DNA of 64,000 nt from Pseudobdellovibrionaceae bacterium (GTDB taxonomy: Bacteria; Bdellovibrionota; Bdellovibrionia; Bdellovibrionales; UBA1609). A program made the translations under genes and the position numbers. Of the stretch, positions 19,649-28,751 are shown one piece after another. The notes under the pieces are model-generated. The model was given only the letters and a program-made list of their open reading frames with translations, searched no databases and had not been told where the DNA came from. The stretch spans positions 124,001 to 188,000 of the forward strand of contig CANEZP010000006.1 of NCBI GenBank assembly GCA_947444305.1, written 5' to 3'. Numbering within the stretch: position 1 is the first letter of the stretch; each line of letters opens with the position of its first letter.

Positions 19649-20080
19649 TTAGTTTTTCAAAGTGTCGCGCATGATCTTTGCGGCTCTCGATTCGGGATCT
19701 TTCTGCAAAGATTTTTTTGACCAAACGCGAGCCTCGGCCATGCGTCCTAGCTCTTTGAGCGAAAAAGCGTACATGGCCATCATGTCGGCTTCGTCCCCGC
19801 CCAAAATAAAATATCGTTCAAAATTCTGGGCCGCTTCGGCGTGCTCGTTGCGCTCGGACTGCATTAGCGCCATCTCTTTGATCGTCGGCTTGGTCATGGT
19901 GTTCACGCCCGCGACGACCGGCGTAGGCACACTGTAAGACAAACCTTTCAGCGCGAGCAGCGGAACCACGACTAAACCGATGAACGTCGCGAGATAAATC
20001 GCCGGCCATTTTAATCGGTTTTTCTTTTCGGGGATAATTGCGTAACCGGGATATTTCGCTTCGAATTTGTTCTTTGCCAT
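19649..20080 (-). CDS. Single-TM protein with TPR-like C-terminus
   Basis: WPAIYLATFIGLVVVPLLALKGL then AEAAQNFERYFILGGDEADMMAMYAFSLKELGRMAEARVWSKKSLQKDP. Confidence 0.6.
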   Translation of the reverse strand: MAKNKFEAKYPGYAIIPEKKNRLKWPAIYLATFIGLVVVPLLALKGLSYSVPTPVVAGVNTMTKPTIKEMALMQSERNEHAEAAQNFERYFILGGDEADMMAMYAFSLKELGRMAEARVWSKKSLQKDPESRAAKIMRDTLKN

Positions 20081-20168
20081 GTGTCCTCTTTCGGACTCTT
20101 GTATCGCATCGAACGGGCAAAAAATAGAGGTGAGTAAAATTTGTTGAGTTGTCTAAACTCAGACGTCT

Positions 20169-20462
20169 CTACCGTTTCGAACCACGCACGACGTACCAAG
20201 TGCCCGGAAGCTTCATCGCCCGGTCATGCGGGCCTACTACGATAAAGTTTCGTGAGCTTAGAATCCAAGTGTCGGTGACGAGTTCTTCACCGGCTTCGAG
20301 CGTCGCGGGAGGTTTGACGCCGATCAATTCGGTCGGACCGTGCTTCGTCGACGCTAAGATCTCAACTTCACCGAGCGACACTCCATTCATCGAGCGGCTG
20401 GCGAGGATGATTCGTGCGGGTTTGCCGGTGGGCTTGCTGTCGGAAGGGTCGTCGTTTGTCAT
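20169..20462 (-). CDS. Hypothetical protein, 97 aa
   Basis: ORF with plausible codon usage. Confidence 0.45.
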   Translation of the reverse strand: MTNDDPSDSKPTGKPARIILASRSMNGVSLGEVEILASTKHGPTELIGVKPPATLEAGEELVTDTWILSSRNFIVVGPHDRAMKLPGTWYVVRGSKR

Positions 20463-20673
20463 TTTAGTTTCTTTCGGGAGGTTTGGGCGTTAGTAACGCG
20501 GCTTTTCTTTTCTGGGATTTAAACGGTGCGTGGTTTGGTGTCTCGGGGGAAAAGGGGACGAAAATCGAGAATCGAAAATTGAGGGCCAAATTTGCTTTTG
20601 GGCTTTGCTTTGGTCCCCGTTTTTCTGATTTTTGATTCTCTATATTCCATTTTCGAATTTGCGTGAGCAAATT

Positions 20674-20766
20674 TGGCGGAGAGGGGGGGATTCGAACCCC
20701 CGTTACAGGTGTTAGCCCGTAGACGGTTTAGCAAACCGTTGGTTTAAGCCACTCACCCACCTCTCC
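20674..20766 (-). tRNA. tRNA-Ser(GCT)
   Basis: GGAGAGGTGGGTGAGTGG...ACGGT-TTGCTAA-ACCGT...GGTTCGAATCCCCCCCTCTCCGCCA. Confidence 0.95.
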
Positions 20767-20899
20767 AGCGGGATATAAGACTATGAAAGATCGAAACTGC
20801 CACAGCGACTTATTAAATTCAAGTGTCCGGAACCCCTAAAGATACTTGCTTTCAATGCGGGTTGTGTCTAAAACCTCAAGTTCCCACAAGGGATAAGGT

Positions 20900-20976
20900 G
20901 CGCTCGTAGCTCAGTTGGATAGAGTACTTGACTACGAATCAAGTGGTCGGAGGTTCAAATCCTTCCGGGCGCGCCA
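20900..20976 (+). tRNA. tRNA-Arg(ACG)
   Basis: GCGCTCGTAGCTCAGTTGGATAGAGTACTTGA-CTACGAA-TCAAGTGGTCGGAGGTTCAAATCCTTCCGGGCGCGCCA. Confidence 0.95.
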
Positions 20977-21100
20977 ACTTTACTTTAAATTCCTAAAAAA
21001 AATTGATCTTCGAATATTAGCTGAAATGACTTCCGGAAAAGCCCGGAAGGATTTGAAGCGAGGGCGCAGGCGCGCCAACTTTCCATCGAATTCCGACGAC

Positions 21101-23806
21101 TTACGCCTTTACCCAGCGCCCGATCGTCTCGAGCAAAACCTTTTTCTTCAGCGGTTTGGCGAGGTAATCGTCCATCCCGGCATCCAGGCACTGTTGCCTG
21201 TCCCCTTCCATTGCGTTTGCGGTGATCGCGACGATGGGGGTATGCGTTCCGTTGGAATTTTCGTATTTGCGTATCAAACGCGCCGCTTCGAGGCCGCCCA
21301 TGACCGGCATCTGGCAATCCATGAGGATCAGATCGTACGCGTGCGCCTGGCATTTTTCGTAAGCCTGCACCCCGTTGACCGCGTAATCGACGTCGAAAGT
21401 TTGGCCGAATAGGAAGCTGGTCACCACGCGGCGATTCACGTCGTTGTCTTCCACCAGAAGAATGCGTTTTTTGAGATCTAAATTCGCCGGAGAATTCACC
21501 CCGGGATCCGCATCGCTCGACTTCACTTCGGGATCGGCGGCAGCGTCGAAAACCTCGATTTCTCCAACTCCGCACGGGATCTCGAACCAAAATTCGGAAC
21601 CTTTGCCCAGTTCGGAAGACATGCCGATCTTACCCTTCATCAATTCCACTAACTTTTTGGAAATAGCGAGGCCAAGACCGGTTCCGCCGTAGCGCTTTGT
21701 CGTTGAAGCATCGCCCTGGGTAAAGTTCCGGAACAGCAGTTCCTGAATTTCGGAAGAAATGCCGACCCCGCTATCTTTGACGGTGACGCGTACACCGCCG
21801 TAGCTTTGCCAATTCACCGAAACGTCGACGCCGCCCTTCTCGGTGAATTTCAAAGCGTTACCGATGAGATTATTGACGACCTGCTTGATGCGAAAAGCAT
21901 CCACGCTTACGAACGGAGGTATCTGACGGTCGATGTTGACGTTCAGGTGAACGTTGATCTGCTCGGCGTTCTTGCGGTGGGAATCGGCGGCTTCGTTCAT
22001 CAATTGCGCGAGATCGGTGGACTGCAAAACGGATTGAACTTCGCCCGCTTCGATTTTCGCTAAATCTAGAACGTTGTTGATCATACCGATCAACACTTCC
22101 GAGGAATGCAAAAGTACTTTCAGATATTCCCGTTGATCTTTATCGAGTTTTGTATTTTCGAGAATTTCGGCCATGCCGATGATGCCGTTGAGCGGCGTGC
22201 GGATTTCATGACTCATGTTCGCGAGAAATTCGCCCTTGAGACGCGACGATTCTAATGCCGCGGATTCACGCGCCATTAATTCAGATTGTGCCGCTTCGAA
22301 TTGTTTCATGCGGGTAAGGTCGTGACTAAGGCCGAGCACACCCGTCTGTTTACCCTGCTTGTCGTACAAAGGCGTCGTCACCGTCTGGAAATACGAATCG
22401 CCGATGTAGCCTTCGTACGTATCGTTCAGGCCGCGTAGCGAACGTCGAATCCCCTCGATGCAACGGGGGGCGTGCATGTACCGTTCGAAAATACTTTCGC
22501 CCACGATCGAAGGGCGACCTTGCGAGATGGCTTCGCGAGCCGCGCCGGCGGAATACGTGAACTCACCCGCCATGTTCACGCTGAACACGACAACGGGAGC
22601 GTTTTGCATGATGGTATCCATGCGTTGCTCGACGACGCGCAATTCTTCTTCGATCATCTTGTGATCTTGAATATCCGTCGCCGTCGCGAACCAGCGGTCG
22701 ACCTGACCTTGCTCATTATGCACGGGCGCCGCCCGGGCGAGTAGCCAACGGTAGTCCTCGGTACCTTGCCATTTCAGGCGGAATTGCACTTCGAGTAGTG
22801 AAGCATTGTGTTGGCAACGAATCCACTCGTTATGAATGTGCGCCCGATCATCGGGGTGCACGAGCTTGAGATTCAATTCTAGACCGCGCTTGGTTTGGAT
22901 TAAATAATTGGCAAAGCGGGCATTAGAGAAAAGAACCTGACCGTTGTCGTTCAAGGTGCAAACCATTTGCGGCATCGCTTCGGCCAAATGGCTCATCTCG
23001 GCGGCGAGTTTTTTCGCGACGGCATTGTGTTCCGAATCGGCGATCGCTTTTTTATGATCGGTGATGTCCTCGCAAAGTACGATCAAGTACTCGGGATTGT
23101 TGTTCGCATCGTATATCGGAATTTTATGCGTGCGAAGAGTGCGAAGCCCAAGGTGGTTCGTGATCGGCTCTTCGGGGATTTCTAAAATCTTCCCGCTCGC
23201 CAACGCTTCGAGATCTTTTTGCCGGAAAAATTTAGCTTCGTCGGGGCTGAACAAATCAAAATCCGTGCGGCCAAGCGCGTCCGTCGCTTTCACCCCGAAA
23301 AGTTCTTCGGCTTGTTTGTTCCAGATTGTGTACTCGAAGTTGGAACTGGCTTTTTTCGAAATGACCGACATCGGTAAGCCTTCGAGGATGGTCATCAAAC
23401 CACCGTCGTGACTTCGGGGTAAGCGCTGCGCGCTTTCGTTGCGCAAGAGTCCTTCGCTCACGTTGGCGAAGGATTTAATATTAGCGCGATTGGCGTCCGT
23501 AAAAGTCCGCCCGCCGGTGTCGTGCACGCTAAGGATACCGATGACCAAGCCCTCGCGGTCACGCAGAGGTACGCCGTAAAATGCGTGGTTGTCGTCGATC
23601 GATTCGAAAGCTTGGCTCGCGTTCAAAACTTTTTGCCAAAGTAGCGTCGGGGTAAGATCCGCGGAACCGTGCGCCCAGCGCGTGCTCAACCGGCCTTCTT
23701 TGATTAAGGTAATCCGCGCCGAGCGGCAGCCGACGCCGTCCACGACTAACTGCAAAAGGTCGGCAAAATGGGTATCCATAAACGTGCTCCCGGGGCTCTG
23801 GCCCAA
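21101..23806 (-). CDS. Hybrid sensor histidine kinase (GAF, multiple PAS, HisKA, HATPase, REC)
   Basis: FLANMSHEIRTPLNGIIGMAEIL; N-box/G-box GGTGLGLAISKKLVELM; REC ILLVEDNDVNRRVV...LILMDCQMPVMGG. Confidence 0.95.
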   Translation of the reverse strand: MGQSPGSTFMDTHFADLLQLVVDGVGCRSARITLIKEGRLSTRWAHGSADLTPTLLWQKVLNASQAFESIDDNHAFYGVPLRDREGLVIGILSVHDTGGRTFTDANRANIKSFANVSEGLLRNESAQRLPRSHDGGLMTILEGLPMSVISKKASSNFEYTIWNKQAEELFGVKATDALGRTDFDLFSPDEAKFFRQKDLEALASGKILEIPEEPITNHLGLRTLRTHKIPIYDANNNPEYLIVLCEDITDHKKAIADSEHNAVAKKLAAEMSHLAEAMPQMVCTLNDNGQVLFSNARFANYLIQTKRGLELNLKLVHPDDRAHIHNEWIRCQHNASLLEVQFRLKWQGTEDYRWLLARAAPVHNEQGQVDRWFATATDIQDHKMIEEELRVVEQRMDTIMQNAPVVVFSVNMAGEFTYSAGAAREAISQGRPSIVGESIFERYMHAPRCIEGIRRSLRGLNDTYEGYIGDSYFQTVTTPLYDKQGKQTGVLGLSHDLTRMKQFEAAQSELMARESAALESSRLKGEFLANMSHEIRTPLNGIIGMAEILENTKLDKDQREYLKVLLHSSEVLIGMINNVLDLAKIEAGEVQSVLQSTDLAQLMNEAADSHRKNAEQINVHLNVNIDRQIPPFVSVDAFRIKQVVNNLIGNALKFTEKGGVDVSVNWQSYGGVRVTVKDSGVGISSEIQELLFRNFTQGDASTTKRYGGTGLGLAISKKLVELMKGKIGMSSELGKGSEFWFEIPCGVGEIEVFDAAADPEVKSSDADPGVNSPANLDLKKRILLVEDNDVNRRVVTSFLFGQTFDVDYAVNGVQAYEKCQAHAYDLILMDCQMPVMGGLEAARLIRKYENSNGTHTPIVAITANAMEGDRQQCLDAGMDDYLAKPLKKKVLLETIGRWVKA

Positions 23807-23914
23807 GGACTTGTCGGTTACCTAAGTATCTGACTTAACTGCCATATCGAAACGAGCCGATCAAGATTACTTGATCCCCCTTGTCTAGTCCTAGGCCTTG
23901 GCCGATGAGGAGTT

Positions 23915-24289
23915 ATGGCAAATTCCGAGCGTTTTTTAGCGGCTGATTTGGGTGATCTTCTTGAACTCGAAAATACGGGTGCGACCGGCCTTATCGCCGA
24001 TCTGATCACCGACTTTCGCGGTCAACTCGATGAGTACCTAAATGGGATCGAAGACGCCCAAAAAGCGGCGAACTTCGCGTTGCTTAAACGTCACTCCCAT
24101 TCGTTAAAATCGAGCACGCGGGTCCTGGGCCTTCGTGCCTCGAGCTTGATCTGCGAAGAGATCGAAAAAATGGCCGACGCCGGCGCGATGGATCCGAAAA
24201 ATCTCGAAAAATTAAAGGGTGAGATTTACCCCGCACTCAATGAGCTCGCCGGCTTTGAAGAGAAGCGCAAAAAATCCTTAGTCGCCTAA
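23915..24289 (+). CDS. Hpt-domain phosphotransfer protein
   Basis: LLKRHSHSLKSSTRVLGLRASSLICEEIEKMA. Confidence 0.85.
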   Translation: MANSERFLAADLGDLLELENTGATGLIADLITDFRGQLDEYLNGIEDAQKAANFALLKRHSHSLKSSTRVLGLRASSLICEEIEKMADAGAMDPKNLEKLKGEIYPALNELAGFEEKRKKSLVA

Positions 24290-24331
24290 AAAGATTGACC
24301 TCGCGGGGCGCCTGCGCGACGTTCCGCCCCT

Positions 24332-25063
24332 ATGAAAAAGTTCTTCGCTTTGGTTTTGCTCCCGTGTTCGATCGTAGCCGTAGCGGCGGTAATGACCGAC
24401 TCCCCCAAGCCTGAATTTCGCGAATACCTGACGATCGCGGTCGATAAAATCCAAGTCGAAAACACCTCCGGCAAAATCACGATTACGCCCGTCACGATCA
24501 ACAAAGTTGAAATCTGGGCGACCAAACGCAAATTCTCCGAGTCCTGTGTTTTTTCAACCGAGAAATCCGACTACTCCGAAATTCTCGTAAAGGTTGCGCG
24601 CAACGCCGGCGACGAATGCGAAGTTGATCTAGAGCTAAAAGTCCCGAAGGAAGCCGCGCTCAACATCGTATCGGGTTCGGGCGACGTCAGCATCGACGGC
24701 AGCGAAGGCAAATTGAACTTTAACATCGGCAGCGGCTCTCTCGTCGCCAACGGCAAATTCAAAAAAGTCGACGGCAAATCCGGCAACGGTTCGGTTGAAA
24801 TCAACGGGCTTACGACGGGCGGTAATCTCAGCGTCGGCAGCGGCTCGGTTCAACTGCGCTACCTTGAATACCCCACCGGCCGCCTCGAAGTGAAAACCGG
24901 TGCCGGCAGCGCCGACATCGCTTTTCCGAAGGGCAGCAAAATCACCGCATCACTCGACACCGGCAGCGGAAAGATCGAGAATGAACTCGGTTCGAGCGGT
25001 TCCGCCGATTTCGGTTTGACCGTAAAAACGGGCAGCGGCGATTTAAAAGTAAAGGCGTATTGA
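24332..25063 (+). CDS. DUF4097-like beta-strand-repeat protein
   Basis: Signal peptide; GSGDVSIDGSEGKLNFNIGSGSLVANGKFKKVDGKSGNGSVEINGL... repeat ladder. Confidence 0.75.
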   Translation: MKKFFALVLLPCSIVAVAAVMTDSPKPEFREYLTIAVDKIQVENTSGKITITPVTINKVEIWATKRKFSESCVFSTEKSDYSEILVKVARNAGDECEVDLELKVPKEAALNIVSGSGDVSIDGSEGKLNFNIGSGSLVANGKFKKVDGKSGNGSVEINGLTTGGNLSVGSGSVQLRYLEYPTGRLEVKTGAGSADIAFPKGSKITASLDTGSGKIENELGSSGSADFGLTVKTGSGDLKVKAY

Positions 25064-25567
25064 TTGGGTCCGAAAGTAGGATTTTATTATTGGGTGCGCG
25101 TCGGCGTCATGATCCTCTCGCTCGTCGGCAGCATTATGCTGATGCGCAAACTGAATAAACCCGGCGCCCTTGGCGGCGGCGTCGCGGCTTCGGAAGACAT
25201 TGACCTCTGTCCCACCCGCGTTTCGTCCGTAAGCATGATTGGCCGCTTCGCCATCAAGCAAGACGGCATGGATTGGTTTCGCACCGGCGATGCCGCGGGC
25301 CGTACCGAACTCGATCCCGTCGCGGTTGAAAAATGGTTCGGCTCTTTTTGCCGCGTAAAAGCCGCGAAGCAAGAATCGAACGAAAACGCCACCCCGCTCG
25401 TCACCATAGCGTATGTCTCGGGCCTACCGATGACGCTCTTGATGAACCCAGACGGGGTCTTCTCCTTGAACGGCGCACATTTCCGCTCTTTAGAATTGGC
25501 GCAAGGAATCACCGCGCTCGAGACTCTCCCGGCCGTGACCAAACCGGGCGAAAACAAGAATCCATAG
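25064..25567 (+). CDS. Hypothetical protein with N-terminal TM
   Basis: TTG start directly after upstream stop; VRVGVMILSLVGSIMLMRKL. Confidence 0.6.
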   Translation: MGPKVGFYYWVRVGVMILSLVGSIMLMRKLNKPGALGGGVAASEDIDLCPTRVSSVSMIGRFAIKQDGMDWFRTGDAAGRTELDPVAVEKWFGSFCRVKAAKQESNENATPLVTIAYVSGLPMTLLMNPDGVFSLNGAHFRSLELAQGITALETLPAVTKPGENKNP

Positions 25568-25628
25568 CCCCCGGCCCGCCTAACGATTGACAACCAGTGC
25601 GGCGTTCTTTAATCATTATTGTTCATGT

Positions 25629-25704
25629 TCAGGCGTAGCTCAGTTGGTAGAGCAAGCGGCTGTTAACCGCTTTGTCGGGGGTTCGAGTCCCTCCGCCTGA
25701 GCCA
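25629..25704 (+). tRNA. tRNA-Asn(GTT)
   Basis: TCAGGCGTAGCTCAGTTGGTAGAGCAAGCGGCTGTTAACCGCTTTGTCGGGGGTTCGAGTCCCTCCGCCTGAGCCA. Confidence 0.95.
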
Positions 25705-25917
25705 GTCTCTACCAAAAAAGAAAATCCCCAAACTAACAAAATCAACTTAACGAGAAGATCTCCGCCAGGCGGAGGAACTCGAAGGAAAAACGCGTACCCA
25801 CGATGAATCCGACCAACGGGAGGATTTAGCGTGGGGCGTTCAGGCCTGGATGGCCTGACGAGCGTTTTTGCCGACAGCATGCACGGACACACTCCCGCTG
25901 GGGACAAGCGGCCGGAC
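25699..25917 (+). repeat. Copy A of ~220-bp imperfect direct repeat, starting at tRNA-Asn 3' end
   Basis: gagccagtctctacca...cccacgatgaatccgaccaacgggaggatttagcg...ggcgttcaggcctggatggcctgacgagcgtttttgccgaca... matches 27116-27337. Confidence 0.9.
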
Positions 25918-25925
25918 AAAGTCTT

Positions 25926-26849
25926 TTATTTGCTTTTCGTGATGTCTGACTTAATGGCGTGGTTCAAAACATCCGCTTCGATAAGGTCTAATTCTGTGAG
26001 CGTAAGCGCAGTAACTAAATCCACACCCACATTTGCATTTTCAAAATTAAATTTTCGGTAAGTTTTGTCGCGGGTCCCTAGTTCGGTAGCTTGCATCCCG
26101 ACATACCGGATCTCTCCGTCGTTATTCCTAACCAACAATGGGCTTCCGGATTGACCGGAGCTGGTCGCGCAATCGTTGAAGATGGTATCTACATAGTTTT
26201 CGCCGTGAAGCGACTCGTAGGCGGAACAAGTCAAATGTGCCCAAAGCTGAACCTTTCCGGACTCGTTTTCTTTTATGCCAGGGAAACCCGCGGTTATAAG
26301 CGAAGGATTTTTTAACTTTGAAAACGCTTCATCAAGCATTTTAAGAAAACCGACTTCTGCTCCCAAACAGCCTTTCTCATCTAATTTAACAATGACCCAA
26401 TCGCTTCCAATATGATCAAAATTGGGTCGTTTACGCCAGGTAATCGGTTTCCCAATGACCGTCCTATTCGCGGTAAATTCAATCGAAAAATCTGTTTGAT
26501 TTGGACTTTTGGAAAATCCGAAGACCGAATGATATACGGTCATGACTAAACAAGGTGAGATCAAAAATCCCGTACTCTGCAAAACTTCCGGCGAAAACCC
26601 ACCTTTTCCGTTCGGCCAAGGAACGGGTTGTAGATTTTTAATCATACCAATGGCGGAAAGTTCCTTTATTCCGGTAAGCTTCGTGACCCTTACTAAGGGA
26701 TCTTTCCCGGTCTTACTAAAAGTATTTACTTTATGAATCCGCGTTTCAAACGCGAGCTCTGGATCTAAACCGATGGCGCCTGCGTAAAGATTGATCGACA
26801 AGAGCAAAAACGCGACACCCAGGTAAATTACATTTTCAGAAGCGCGCAT
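25926..26849 (-). CDS. Trypsin-like serine protease, secreted
   Basis: STGFLISPCLVMTVYHSVF (His), GSDWVIVKLDEKG (Asp), NDCATSSGQSGSPLLVRN (Ser). Confidence 0.8.
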   Translation of the reverse strand: MRASENVIYLGVAFLLLSINLYAGAIGLDPELAFETRIHKVNTFSKTGKDPLVRVTKLTGIKELSAIGMIKNLQPVPWPNGKGGFSPEVLQSTGFLISPCLVMTVYHSVFGFSKSPNQTDFSIEFTANRTVIGKPITWRKRPNFDHIGSDWVIVKLDEKGCLGAEVGFLKMLDEAFSKLKNPSLITAGFPGIKENESGKVQLWAHLTCSAYESLHGENYVDTIFNDCATSSGQSGSPLLVRNNDGEIRYVGMQATELGTRDKTYRKFNFENANVGVDLVTALTLTELDLIEADVLNHAIKSDITKSK

Positions 26850-27115
26850 TATTATCCTTTAGCGCCCTATAACGTCACCGAGGCTTGAATCCGATTCGGT
26901 TCCAACGTCCCAATGAGCTTTGACGATCAATTCGTTGAGTCTCATTTATGTAAAGCAACGACAAGGCCAAAAGACCATTCTGCCCGCGGATCTACCTTTT
27001 TTGAGGTATACCTCCTGGAGGAAACTCTAAAATCGATACAGTGGTCTAACCTGAATATTTGATTCTATTGGGGCTTTGGGTAAGTTAAAAATAACAGCCT
27101 TGGTGCCCATTGGAG

Positions 27116-27337
27116 GAGCCAGTCTCTACCAGAAAAAGAAAGTCCACACTTATCACAAATTATCTTAACGAGAAGATCCCACAAGGCGGAGGGACTCGAA
27201 GGAAGAACGCATACCCACGATGAATCCGACCAACGGGAGGATTTAGCGGGGGCGTTCAGGCCTGGATGGCCTGACGAGCGTTTTTGCCGACAGGATGCAC
27301 GGACGCAAGATCTCCGCTGGGAACACGCGGCCCGGCG
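27116..27337 (+). repeat. Copy B of ~220-bp imperfect direct repeat
   Basis: Aligns end to end by eye with 25699-25917, including the leading gagccagtctctacca. Confidence 0.9.
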
Positions 27338-27789
27338 ATTAAGCGCTGAGGAGTATGCGAAAGCGGCCTCCTCTTAAATAAAAAACTGACGCCGCGATCG
27401 CTACTAAGAACCAAGATCAACTTCTGAAAATTTTAAATCCAAAGATCCTCCCGACCAGTGTTCATATACCTACTTTGAACAAATTCTTAAGTTCCGATTC
27501 GTCGTGAGAAATAGAAATTTAGAATCACGCGCAGCACGCTGAACTCATGATCATAATTTTCCCTATCGTGCGTGGTGAATGCAGGCCTGCTCGATATGTT
27601 CACCTCCATTTCACCCATCTCTTCCCCATCGAAAGCCGCTGATCGATCTTCGGGACAACGGGAAGATTTGGTACGAGAACGTGTCCAAATCGCTCTTAAC
27701 CTAGACTGAGCTATGAATGGTCGCTCGATGGCTTTGGCACGGCGCATGCTTTGTTCCTTGGAAACCGTAATAACAAAAGGAAATCGAAA

Positions 27790-28080
27790 ATGAACAAAGA
27801 TATTTCTGAAGGCAAATGGAAAGACTTTAAAGGCGAACTGCTCAACACTTGGGGCAAACTCACGAGCGATGATCTTGATCGCACGAAAGGGAACATCCTT
27901 TCCATCGGCGGCTTGATTCAAGAAAAATACGGTCACGCTAAAGAAGAAGTCATGGCGAAACTGAGCGAACTTGGCGAACGTTTCTCCTCAATCGTTGAGG
28001 ACAAAAAAGCCGAGACTTCGGGCACGGTCGTTGATGGTCTTGAAGACACGAAGCAAGACCTTCGCGACAGCAAAAATTAG
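27790..28080 (+). CDS. CsbD-like stress protein
   Basis: MNKDISEGKWKDFKGELLNTWGKLTSDDLDRTKGN. Confidence 0.85.
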   Translation: MNKDISEGKWKDFKGELLNTWGKLTSDDLDRTKGNILSIGGLIQEKYGHAKEEVMAKLSELGERFSSIVEDKKAETSGTVVDGLEDTKQDLRDSKN

Positions 28081-28097
28081 TTCTAAATTTAGATTCA

Positions 28098-28145
28098 AAG
28101 TGCGTCTTCGTATCCGCTGAGTTCAGCTCTTACGAAGACGCACTT
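28098..28145. terminator. Strong hairpin between convergent csbD-like and 28212 genes, no U-tract
   Basis: AAGTGCGTCTTCGTA/TACGAAGACGCACTT perfect 15-bp arms. Confidence 0.55.
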
Positions 28146-28211
28146 GTATTTGTGCAATGACCTGAATACCGCACTCGATTCGGTATTTGATCAAAATGAT
28201 TAATCAAAGAA

Positions 28212-28751
28212 TCACTTTCCAAAGAAGTACTGAAACGACAAACCCGCACTTAAGAAATTTTCCGCGTACGAAGAATCATTGTTCACGATCGCGATCGCGC
28301 CGGAATCAATGAGCACGACCTTGTAAAGCAATCGCCAATCCCCTCGGTACATCACTTGGCTCGACAACTCGACGCCCGCACGAATCCCCGTCTGTTCGTA
28401 ATAATCGGGATCGGGATATTTACCCGGGTTGCGTACGAAGTAATCGTCTTGGTTCAAAGCGTAGTTCAACGTGAGGCCGAGCGCGAACGGAACCAACGAG
28501 AGATCACCGAGCTCGAACGCATAAGGCACGTACCGGTAGCCAAAATTAATTTGGATTTCGTCGCGTCCCGCGAAGGGGAAGCGGCCTAAACCTAATTCTA
28601 CCTGGTGCGTCTGCGACCAATCGTAGGCCGCGGCCATCGAATAGGTTCCTTGAAAAGCCCCGGTGCCGAGAGCTAACCCCCACTGCCCGGCATAGGCAAA
28701 GGGAGCGATGAAGACTAACGCTGAAACAATGAAGGTTTGAAGCCGAGCCAT
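28212..28751 (-). CDS. Small outer-membrane beta-barrel-like protein
   Basis: Signal peptide; alternating strands; terminal AGLSFQYFFGK. Confidence 0.6.
   Translation of the reverse strand: MARLQTFIVSALVFIAPFAYAGQWGLALGTGAFQGTYSMAAAYDWSQTHQVELGLGRFPFAGRDEIQINFGYRYVPYAFELGDLSLVPFALGLTLNYALNQDDYFVRNPGKYPDPDYYEQTGIRAGVELSSQVMYRGDWRLLYKVVLIDSGAIAIVNNDSSYAENFLSAGLSFQYFFGK

Noticed and set aside
20985-21590. 201-aa minus-strand ORF over the kinase REC region
   Set aside because: Frame-shifted Arg-rich shadow of the receiver domain.
25629-25919. Minus-strand 96-aa ORF across tRNA-Asn
   Set aside because: Spans the tRNA and repeat copy A; peptide (GGGTRTPDKAVNSRLLYQLSYA) is a translated tRNA.
27487-27936. 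149-aa minus-strand ORF
   Set aside because: Overlaps the clear CsbD-like gene on the opposite strand; no family features.
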